This document shows positions 10,388 to 64,000 of a stretch of DNA of 64,000 nucleotides, piece by piece. A program made the position numbers and the translations under genes. The first letter of the stretch is position 1. Every line of letters begins with the position of its first letter. Location of the stretch: the NCBI GenBank assembly GCA_949318235.1, contig OX439127.1:21757844-21821843 (forward strand), written 5' to 3'. A model generated the notes under the pieces. It worked only from the letters and a program-made list of their open reading frames with translations, searched no databases and was not told the DNA's origin. The DNA comes from Ecdyonurus torrentis. Its lineage: Eukaryota; Arthropoda; Insecta; Ephemeroptera; Heptageniidae.

Positions 10388-11883
10388 TTCAGTATATATC
10401 TTATTATATTATATCAAATTCATAACCAATGTAAATTAAAACTTGAATATTTTGAATTTAATTGTCCATTTATTTGTCTTCCTATAAAGTATTATGCATC
10501 ATGAGGTTTGATTTTCTTAAGTATAGTAAACAATTTAATTGCAGTCATGTTATAGTGTCAATAGAAAATCAAACTTCTCTATAAATTTCGACAATATTTT
10601 TTTTTATTTTATTGTTAATTTTTTTTTCCTCAAATCATATCACAAAATGGATTTTTGAAATACAACATGTTTACATTAATCATCAACATTTACAAATTTT
10701 ATACATTAATTAATCGTAAAACTGAACAACAACAACAACAAAAAATGTTAGATTGCATATTCGAGAAAAAAATATTGAGCTCCAAAATAATTAGGAATAT
10801 ATCCGGGATAATTAATTAAATGTTTCTTAAAAACTCAAAAAAACCTCTAACTATAATTAAAAAAAAAATTATAGACGCTAATATAATATATTATTATAAT
10901 AAGTTATATAAAAATTACCCAGTGTAGTCGGAATAAATATTATGATAATATTTTAGACATTATGAAGTTGTATATATACCACAGATATTATACTATTATA
11001 CATAGTGAACTTTTTATTTTTTTTTTTGTAAATCTTGTGGAAAAAAAATTACATTCATTAAATAATAACAATAAAAAAAGCAGCACAAACGAAACGCCAC
11101 AAATATAATTATAAATAGCTTTTGTTTTAAAAAAAAAGCATAAAAAAACATTGGCATAAATAAGAGATTATGAACATCATTGATGAAAAGAAAATAAATT
11201 GTGCTTCTCAACTTGACATTCATTTAAGTTCGTATAATGTTATTCATTATTGCAAAATAATAATATTAAAAAAAAAAATAGTACAGCTCTTATAATATTA
11301 TATTAATTATTTTTGTTGTATAGTTTTTATTATAAAGATCTATATAAATATACAATTTTGTTTTAAATAAAATAATCAATAAATATCAGTGTAAGAGAAT
11401 AATTCATTATGTTTTCTTTTATATATATTTTCATACTGTATATAATTATGTAATTCCTGATATTTATTTAATTAGTTTTCTGTTATTTTGTTCAAATAAA
11501 AATTTAAAAGATAAAATTTGAAAGTATATAATCTTTTTATCTACATGTTATATATTTTAATAACTAAATAACTTACAAAATGCAATATATTTTATTATTC
11601 TGAACATAAATCTAAAACATTACATAAATATTATATTCAACTTCCTAGTTAAAAAGAAAATTTTCCACATAATTATTAACATTCAAAGTTTTATTCTTTC
11701 AAAAGCATAAATATCTATATTTATAAAAAAAAAAAAAGTGAAACAACATTATATGAAGGGGAAAAAAATATAGTAGGGAGAGAAAGAGAAAAAGGTAGAG
11801 AAAATCTTAAATGAAAAGCCATTGCCAAGTCAAAGTGCCAACTTGGACTGTATAGCAATTAGTATAAGTGATCCACAAAAACA
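10388..11883 (-). other. Presumed 3' UTR and downstream DNA of the ZASP-like gene
   Basis: Strongly AT-rich with many candidate minus-strand AATAAA hexamers, so no single poly(A) site can be chosen. A pyrimidine/purine tract at 11770-11815 follows the stop codon at 11884. No other gene seen. Confidence 0.4.
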
Positions 11884-55545
<43,662 letters not shown>

Positions 55546-55800
55546 GTCGTGTTCTTGCTTAAAAAAAATCAATCACCAATAAATAGCACCTTCACGCAAA
55601 CACTCAAACTGTTTATTATTTATACTTTATTTTTCAAAGGAACGAGAAGTCACGTTAGATGCACTTTTTTTTTGTGTGTGTGACTCGTCTTGTACAATCT
55701 GTAGTCACTATTGTTATGTGGTAACAAACGGTGAGACAAAAGTAAGACGACGTTCGCTGCTACTGGCGAACCGCACCCGTTCGTCGCGCCCTCTCTTACA
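55546..55800 (-). promoter_or_regulatory. Probable promoter/5' UTR for PDZ-bearing isoforms
   Basis: The stretch at about 55730-55795 has several CpGs (GACGACGTTCGC, CGAACCGCACCCGTTCGTCGCG on the plus strand), standing out from flanking AT-rich DNA, some 200 nt upstream of the ATG at 55545. Confidence 0.4.
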
Positions 55801-56870
55801 CTTTTCAACTACAATGTATAGTATTCCCTTTGGTTCACATTTATATATGTGACTGTGTAAACTTTAAAACAAAATGCATCTACTTTTAAAAGCTGCATTG
55901 CTTGAATTGCATTCGTAGTACACTTCCACGTATATTTAGAATGGAATCATGCAACAGCGTAAATAAATACGCAATTGCAATGGTACACATATTGTCAAAA
56001 TAATATGTTGTTTACTTAAAATTGGTCCATTTTTTTCTTCTAAAATATGATATAAATAATACTAAAAATCATTATGTAAATCAGGACAATTATTTCTCGT
56101 TTAAAATAAATTTATTGGAATTTTTCTGAAACGTGCCATTTTCATAGATTTATTAGTTTTAAGTATTAAAATTACAATGACCTTTTTTATCTCACGAAAG
56201 AAATACTTTCTGTTTTGTTGTTGTAATTATTCGAGGATGCAGCAAATTAATATTTAATAAATGAAATAAGATAACCTAAATAAAAGCCACAAGTTAGGGC
56301 CACCAACTTATGTGCACTAAAAAATTTCAGTTTTTAGATTATAAAAAGCACATACATTTTTTTTGAAGCTTTCAGACTTGGATAAAAAAAAAATGCAGAG
56401 TTTGGGAGGGGAGAACGAAACAAAATTTACTGAAAATCCCTCCAATCTTATGTAAACAATAAATAAACATTGATTTATAAAAATCAGGAAATCAGTGAAA
56501 TCACGAGACAAAATAATATTGAAAAAAAGTATGCAGAACAGCAGCCTATCCTGCTGTGTAGCCTACCTGCATGACACAACTGATGAAATTGTGGCCTAAG
56601 CTCTAGGCGCGCGAGCTTTTAATATCACGACACGAAGCAAAGTTATATAACTCTGCGTTTAACCACATCTATTATGTCATCATAATTTTCACACGTTCTA
56701 AATAATATTATTTATTGTGTTTCTGTCTAAAAAAAAAAAAAAAAAAAAAAAAAAGGAGAAAATTTGAAATTGTAAAATTTGTGTTAAAAGGGGGGCAAAT
56801 TGCATGACGTCGGCATGATTGCCGACGTGATTGGCATGCATTTTGCAGCATTTTGGACACTTAATGAATG

Positions 56871-56948
<78 letters not shown>

Positions 56949-58820
56949 GATTACATGTAACCTCTCATTCTCTTTGAAAACGAACCTTTTTCAAAAGTCT
57001 TTATGGAAGATAAAAATTAAATCTGAATTTTTAAATATAACCATAAAATAATAATCAAGACAATAAAGCTTTGATAAATATAACAATATTGCGTGAAATT
57101 GAACTTGTTCAAATTAGCAATTGGCTTTCCGTGGTTTGTGAAAGGTTGTTTGTCTGATTTTGACGGATAAATTAAGTCGTTTATTATTATTAGTAGAGCA
57201 ATCTACTTATACAAATATATTGGTCATGGGAAGAGAGAGGGACCAATAACTTCAATAAGTGATGTCCTGACACCTCACATCAAAATAGTTAACAATTATC
57301 AACTTTCATAAGAGTGTGAATAATTTAAGGGTTGTTTAGAAGTCTTGTATCTCTAAAATGTATTATTTTATAGTTGACTTCTCTCTCTCATTTTAAAGAC
57401 AATGGTAACAACCCTACTTTCTTTATTAACAATAATTTCTTGGTAACAACCCATAATTACTAGATAAAGGATAAAATTTATTAAAATTAACGTGGGTCTT
57501 ATGGGAGTAAAATTTCTAAAATTTGCAAATTATCTGTACTATCAATATAGTACAGGGCTTTTTTTTTTATTTATTTTTTTACATAATTAAATCGCCACAG
57601 TACCCGATTTTTAGCTTAATGAAAAGCACGCATAACATAATTATATTATTTGCAGTTTCTTTAAATGTATTGATTCCGAGACATGGCAAGGGCCTCTAAT
57701 ATGGAGGGAGAGGGAGACAGAAGTTTAAAAGTAACCTCAACTAGAAGTCGGTTATCGCACTCGCAAGTCAGTTATAAGGTGGATAATTTTCAAGTCGAGA
57801 ATTAGAAACCCAGCTACAATGTGTTACATAAAAAACAAGCTAATTAAATGTTCCATGTTTCTATTCTGTGCTTTTTAACAAAATATGGGTAAGGTCTTTT
57901 TTTTTTTTTTTTTTTCCCCGAATCACAAGGGAATAATAATAATAGCACTAGATTTTTTTTTTAACATTTCATGGTTTTATTATGCTGACAGGTTCAGAGG
58001 ATTGGCGTATTAGTTAACTTTGTTTGTAAATTTAAATTATTAATTTTTTTAGATTAGGTACATATTACAATAACACAACATTATAATAATTATAATTCAT
58101 GTAAAACAAATAATGAGAGGAGTTGAGTGGCAATATTTGATACAGCTTAGTATTGTTTACAATACGTCCTAACATTTTAATAACTGCGGACATAAAAAAT
58201 AACTGCATTTTAATAATAATAGATACAAGGAAAACACATTGTGTTTATGAATTTATTTGCATTTGAATAACAAAAACATATATTTGATAACCAGAGTTTG
58301 AATACTACAGTTGTAACCTCATTAAATACTAAATAATTTTTATGCATCACAAAATTCAGTTAACTTTTATTCTTTTAATCTGATTTTCAATAAAGAAAAT
58401 AATATTATCACAAATAAAAAATTAAGGCTTTTTTTTTCCCTCCCGTTTTTTCAATTATTTAATTAGTTTATAGAACAGTAATTATAAAGATTATTAAAAA
58501 TCAGATCATATGGTTTCAAAAGGCATTGTCAATGTTATATACATGGGAACATCTAAAAAAATAAAAATAACAAATCTTGTGATGCTAGTTTCAGAAAAGA
58601 AAAGAGTAAAACTATTTTCTCTACCTGTTGAGCATTTATAAAATGCACAAACTTATGTTTAAAAGTGAGAGAGGTTCAACCTCATTCAGCTTGGTACCCA
58701 CGAGACATTGTCAAAATTACAACAGGTTTGAGAGCAAATAGTATTACCCTAATTACTGTACCATTAGTACAGCTTAGCCTTGTAAGCTAAATCTTTGTAA
58801 GCTTGCATTAATGCTTGTGT
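55801..58820 (-). other. Intergenic DNA between PMPCB and the ZASP-like gene
   Basis: AT-rich, no exon recognised. The right end (about 58200-58820) is the likely PMPCB 3' UTR, with minus-strand AATAAA near 58250 and elsewhere. The left end borders the PDZ-isoform promoter. Confidence 0.5.
56877..56946. repeat. (TA)n microsatellite
   Basis: About 68 bp of TA between the ZASP-like gene and PMPCB. Confidence 0.95.
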
Positions 58821-61800
58821 TTAAAGTCTAAGCCAGTACATAGAAGAACGAATTCTATTGTAGTCGGGAAGGTTTTCTACTGGTCCTACTGCTGCAACTG
58901 CTGGGCACTTGTCATAGACATATTTCATGCAGATGTCTCGTACTTGTTGGGCAGTGACACTCTGAAAAAAGTATTACATAGATGATTAAGATGATAGTTT
59001 CAAAATTAATAGCATCAATATAGCACTGTATATAATCATCTTAAGTTTTTTTTACCTCGATTCTTGCTTCCAATTCATGTACTGGAATACGACGTCCATA
59101 GCAAAGCATTTGCCTGCCTACATCCTCACACACAGGTGTGCTACCATCCAGCTGCAGCAGCATGTTGGTCTTGAGTAGATTGCGAGCACGTGCAACCTCA
59201 CTTTCAGTCACTGTGGTACACAGTCGCATCCACTCAGACTGAACGTTGAACAGCATGTCCTATAATCAGTTAATCATTGATTTAGTTATGTACGTCTCTT
59301 GAAAAATATGTTACAGAGTGCCGTGTAACTTGAGATTGGACACATACTTCACATTGCATGGGATCGCACACCCAGTAGATACCCCAGAGACCAGTATCCT
59401 TGTAGCATGTGTTGAATGATTGGAAGGAGTGTGCAAGGTTGCCTTGAGCTGCAGCCTGAGCCAGTCCAGAAGCATGAACTGAACCACCTCCCTACAAATA
59501 TTAAAATACATTAAAATGTAATAATTTCTAATTTCTGTACTATAAATTTAAGGAAAAAAGCATAGCAGTTGGTATGGTAAATGCTAAAAAATTAAAATTA
59601 ATTTCATATAGTATGAAAGAAAATAGTAGAATAATTAGAGCATGTTGAATTGAAAATTTAAGAAATGCCAAGATTCTTTAATTTGTTTGGGAGATGGGCT
59701 CAAATTTCTAGCATCAATTATCTAACAATCTATGCTAGAAATTTGACCCATCTCCAACAATCTACAAATTAGGGAATCTTGGCATTAAATTAATTTTCAG
59801 TCCAAAGTGCTTTTATCATTCTACTATTCTTTTTCAGTTTCATGAATATTTATTTTTAATATTTTAATGTTTAACATTTTCTCATTTAGGATATTATAAA
59901 TTAAATTTTTTTTTTCTTTCAATAATTTACCTGAGAACGATCCCATGCTCCAATGATGGTATTGGCCACCATCAAGGGAATGTTGTCGGCATCTGACCAA
60001 CCACAACCCTCAACAGCAATCGCGATGTGAGCTAACGGCATGGTGTCATCACGCACTCTTATCTCAGAGCCTGAGACAAATAAGAGAATACACTTAATTA
60101 TATACTGTAGTCTTTACATTGGCACCAACAACCCTCCAAATATTATTTATGCATTAATCAATGTTGCCATGGGATTTTTTTTTCTATTAAGCTAATATAA
60201 TTTACAGCCCATGTGCTCTGTACTTATTTCCTTTCTAGAATACAAAAGTAAAGAGAAAATGTGGTACATTGTTCTTACCAGTGAAACGACAGGGGGACAG
60301 ATTGGGGATCTGAGTCGAGTCGTAGGTAGACTTGAGAGAGGAGAAGTGCTTGTTAGCAAGGTCCACTAGCTGTGAATGTTCCACACCACCAGCGCCAGCA
60401 AGTACCACTCTGGCAGACTTGTAATGCTGGTTTATGTAGTCCACAAGATCTTGTCGAGAAAGGGATCTAATAAGGAAATAATAATAATAATAATTATTAT
60501 TTTTTTCTTTTTTTTTCTTTTTTCTTTTAGTAAAATAAAATAGTTTGTCTCATATCATATCAAAATGTTTCTTGTAAAGTAATCACAAGCAAGACATTTG
60601 TTCTACCAACATAGGGTTTACAGCAGCAGAACAAACACTTGCCGTGCTTGGGAAATTCACAGATGAAATGTTTCAAAGTGAGTGAGATGATTTTCAAGTA
60701 CGCTTTCAGAATACTCACTTGATATTTTTGGTAGGTCCAAGAATAGTGCGGCCAAGTGGTGTACCCTGGTAGGCAGTAGCATGCAAATGGTCAAAAACAA
60801 CTTCCTGGAGGTTGGTTTCTACTTCTTGCATCTCCCTAAAAACAAGAAAATACTTTATTGAAGGTACCAAAGCTAATATTAAATTTTAATAACAACTGCT
60901 ATGGTGTAGTTGAGATATGAAATCACTTTCGAGTTGCACATATATTTCATGTGCAGCTAGTAATTTATTAAAATGCACGGCTTTATGAGATTGAGTTTTC
61001 TCTCATCTTTCAAACTTTCAATTTTAAGACATTATATTGTAACAAATGAAAATTTGGTCTTGAGGCATAGAAACTCTTGATTTTGTGAAATAACAGACTC
61101 TTTTCCAAGTTGGCTTTTTCGTTATGGTGTTAAAATTGTTTTGTACAGTACGTAATAACTTTACAAATTTTGGAAAACATGCCATTATAAGACTGGCTTA
61201 TCAGCATATTACTTGCTTACGCTAGCTCAACATTAAGGTTATAATTTCACTCTTTCTTTCTCCAATAATAAATAAATAATTGCTACAGATTTAACCACCA
61301 CCAAATTTTTGGATACTTCTATTTTTATTTTTTCTGAAACAACTGTATAGAAGTAGGCAAAATAACACTTCATTTTCTCAACACATGATGGAATTTTGAT
61401 TATAAAACAAAGAAGATAAACAGAGCAAAAAAATATCTTTAATATCAGAAAAACAAAAATTCTCAAACTGAAAAAAAAAAAATAAAAAAATAAAAAAATA
61501 ATAATAAAATAATAAACAAATTTTAACCTTACTTATTTTGGATCACTATAGAAATTTGGAATAATTTGCTAAATTTACCTTGGAAATCGTCCCTTCTTTT
61601 GCAAATTATTCTAAAAGTAATAAAAATAAAAGTTCAAGGGTTCATGGACGAATTTTTCCAAGACTGAGGTTAATGCCTCTCAAGAAAATTGTGTATAAAA
61701 TAAAACTAGGTTATTTTGATTGATTTTGATTGATGGCTCTACGTTTTGAGCAATGTGTTGTCTAATTACCCTAGACCTATAATGTTTTCCAAATACACAT

Positions 61801-62206
61801 TTATAAAATATGGCTTTCCGAGAACTCAATATTGTGAAATGACTGTTGGGTCTATTGTGATTTCATTAAATCAAGTGTTAACTCTCCTTATTTAATTTTG
61901 CCCAAGTTTTTCATGTTATATGAAATTTAAAAAAAGTTGGCTGGATTGTTGAAATTATTATTACTGTATTTAATATATTTATGTTTCATGATTTTTTGAT
62001 AAGTTGGGACAACTGCATGCTCTCTAGTAAGATAAACCTTAACTAGGTTGCCTGATCAAATATTTACTGCTTACAAGACATCCGAGTTGAAGTTTGAAGT
62101 TCCTTTGTACACATGATGTACTTCGTACTTTCAACTTACGAACTATATTAGTAAGCAACCATAGGGATAGTGTTAATAGAAATTTAAAAATAATCCTTTC
62201 ACCTTG

Positions 62207-62240
<34 letters not shown>

Positions 62241-62641
62241 AGAAGAAGAAGAAGGTTTAACAAAAAGAATTGCTATTGTAATGAGTAATGATCAATAAAG
62301 CCCAAGGTGATAGTTTATTCTGAAGTGCACTATTTGGTAGAGGACATGATAAAGTAAAGGTTATACAACATAAATATACTATAGCAAGCATTTAGAAATT
62401 TAAAAAAAATTATAAAAATGTGTACAAACCTTAGAATGACACCACGCTCGCGTTCAATTTCAGTTTCTCCAAGCTTTGAGTTCTGGATAATGTCAGCAAG
62501 AATCTCAACAGCCCGTGACACATCAGTTGACAAACACTTGGCATAAAATACTGTCTGCTCCCGAGAGGTATAAGCATTTAGATGAGCACCCATATTTTCC
62601 ACTTCCAATTCCAGATCAGTTTGTGAGCGCTTGGCAGTACC
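58821..62641 (-). CDS. PMPCB: Mitochondrial processing peptidase beta subunit, seven 3' exons, N-terminus outside window
   Basis: Beta-MPP is the catalytic M16 metallopeptidase subunit that removes targeting presequences in the mitochondrial matrix, working with alpha-MPP. Exons: 62430-62641, 60719-60835, 60279-60466, 59931-60070, 59348-59491, 59056-59259 and 58821-58961 (1146 nt, 381 residues plus TAA), all GT-AG and phase-consistent. Landmarks are [100 protein letters not shown] and a C-terminal [14 protein letters not shown] beta rather than cytochrome bc1 core 1 is favoured by these blocks. The presequence and the HxxEH zinc motif lie right of the window. The second zinc-ligand region (conserved glutamate in [15 protein letters not shown]) is present. 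Confidence 0.93.
59637..59815. mobile_element. Foldback element family B copy 3, in PMPCB intron
   Basis: Two inverted arms (ATGCCAAGATTCTTTAATTTG, GGAGATGGGCTCAAATTTCTA on the left; TAGAAATTTGACCCATCTCC, ACAAATTAGGGAATCTTGGCA on the right) around a short loop. The arm series matches the elements at 2530-3240 and 6840-7180. Confidence 0.75.
62209..62254. repeat. Poly-A followed by (GAA)n in a PMPCB intron
   Basis: Nearly 30 A's and several GAA units. The Lys/Arg and Phe-rich ORFs here are artefacts. Confidence 0.9.
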
Positions 62642-62840
62642 CTGCATTGGACAAAACAGAATAATATAAGTGTATTTTACTAGTGACCCCTATTATGTAT
62701 GCTAAGAAGAAAATAAAATTTTAATTTATTTCTGAATGAATTGAGCAATTAAGATGAGTATTACTTAAAATTTTCTAACGTTTGCAAAGATGATCAAATA
62801 TTTAAGTAATTTCACTTTGAAGACAACACAATGTCTCGTA

Positions 62841-63140
62841 CATGTCTTCCGACTCCCTGTATACATTTCTAGACAAGCATGATTCAAGCTTTTACACTGA
62901 AGCGCCGCAGTTGACAGCTAAAACTACTATTACTGCTTCACGAGGTTTGAGGTCTTGTTATCACCTGAGCGCAAAAATTCCGAGTGGTTATCTCTGTTTA
63001 CGTCATACATTATATCGTTTCTGACCATACATCAGTCTTATCATAATAGTTCAAATAGCCACCAAACGTATTGCAGTGTTCTCTCTTGAGAGGGAAATTT
63101 AACTCGTGTATAAAAAATCAGCCAAGTGTCGGAAGACATG
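62841..63140. mobile_element. 300-bp TA-flanked MITE upstream of the first visible PMPCB exon
   Basis: Inverted ends CATGTCTTCCGAC followed by TC or AC, flanked by TA at 62839-62840 and 63141-63142. The interior has no convincing ORF. Tc1/mariner-type target preference. Confidence 0.7.
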
Positions 63141-63679
63141 TAAAGGACATTGAAGATAACATGTTAAGTTAAATATTCAAATTTTAGCGCCAACTCTTAA
63201 GTCAAGTTAAAAACTTATATGGCGTTCATTTAAATATTAATAGAAGATTAAGTTATTTGTTTTGCCGGATATTAATTACGTAGAAAGCAGTATTGTGAGA
63301 ATAATGTTCCTCAAATGACTATAATGGTGGCCCCAAGTCTGCAACCCACTCTCTTTATCCTAGCACAAAGAAGAAGGGGGGAAAATCAATGCAGTATTAG
63401 TATTATAAATGATAGGAAAATAGTTTAAATATTTTTAATTATTAAACTGAATTGCTTGAAATGTTAAAATGTTCAACTATTTCCTTTCCTTGAGTTAACT
63501 TATAAGCCAAAATGATTACAGTATAAAACTTCCCCTATCAGAATTTTTAGTAGGTATTGATTTTTTATACTGTATCTTAATAAAGGCACCTTTTTTCCCA
63601 TAAAATAGTTGTAATTTTTACTACTGACAATATTAGTCAATTTCATATAATATATATATCGTCCTGGTCGCGTCAAAAA

Positions 63680-63736
63680 GGCTTATCTCCACTGATCAGC
63701 AACTTGCTTTAGGGCATATCTCCAGTGATGAGCAAA
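63680..63736. repeat. Two tandem copies of a 23-bp unit
   Basis: GGCTTATCTCCACTGATCAG and GGCATATCTCCAGTGATGAG, each followed by CAA, start 34 bp apart. Confidence 0.5.
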
Positions 63737-64000
63737 ATTAAAAGTTTGGGTGTGATCAGCCGATATGCTGTTTTTTCTTTGCTTACCCAATATAGAATTG
63801 TTATCCCATTTGTTTTTGTGTTTTTTTTAATATATGTTTTCTTTTAGCATAATTTTAAGTTTTTCTTCTTGAATTAAAAAAAAAAGTAGCACCAAAAAGA
63901 GGATCTTTCAAAGTCAAGGAATCAAATACACGAAGCTTTTCAAAGAGATGAAAACTTTCTTTAAATGATTTAAAACTTTCTGATTATATGGCCGTAAGAG

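Larger units (their letters stand above)
62642..64000 (-). other. PMPCB intron running out of the window
   Basis: No sequence encoding the HxxEH motif could be found on the minus strand, so the upstream exon is beyond 64000. It contains the MITE at 62841-63140 and a short tandem repeat at 63680-63736. Confidence 0.55.

Overview
The window is nuclear DNA from an arthropod, very probably an insect. Support comes from a ZASP-type muscle PDZ gene with large introns, GT-AG exons inside strongly AT-rich DNA, many (TA)n, (GA)n and poly-A/T tracts, and a dense load of short non-autonomous DNA transposons. The order or species cannot be fixed from the sequence alone.

Layout. (1) 1-4457, plus strand: the 3' six exons of proteasome assembly chaperone 2 (PSMG2); its first exon lies left of the window. 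(2) About 800-7200: a cluster of transposable elements, several nested in one another, including a 1.04 kb hAT-like insertion with an 8-bp target duplication that starts 37 bp after the PSMG2 stop codon. (3) 7482-9030, minus: a two-exon gene for a secreted glycine-rich, repeat-built protein (cuticle, silk or coat type). (4) 9031-11883: AT-rich DNA with a TTAA-flanked piggyBac-like element. (5) 11884-55545, minus: one very large gene of the ZASP/Enigma family. It has an N-terminal PDZ domain, a ZM-like block, five copies of a [VI]P[SA]R-x-FR-x-L motif (four on separate small exons), a giant acidic exon, and a final exon found by splice phase. Three alternative first coding exons (55.5 kb, 45.0 kb and 34.1 kb) all feed the same acceptor in the same phase. 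The introns hold a 2.07 kb inverted-repeat element with a 400-bp palindrome and a pre-miRNA-like hairpin. (6) 55546-58820: AT-rich DNA holding the ZASP promoter side and the tail of the next gene. (7) 58821-62641, minus: the last seven exons of the mitochondrial processing peptidase beta subunit (PMPCB); the zinc-binding exon is right of the window.

PMPCB, the ZASP-like gene and the glycine-rich gene lie in tandem on the minus strand, and PSMG2 faces the other way. The genes have unrelated jobs (mitochondrial import processing, Z-disc scaffolding, extracellular structure, proteasome assembly), so this is ordinary eukaryotic neighbourhood and not an operon. Exon models were joined by hand from splice sites and reading phase. 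Total coding lengths come out divisible by three for PSMG2, PMPCB, the glycine-rich gene and both C-terminal forms of the ZASP-like gene, which is good internal support.
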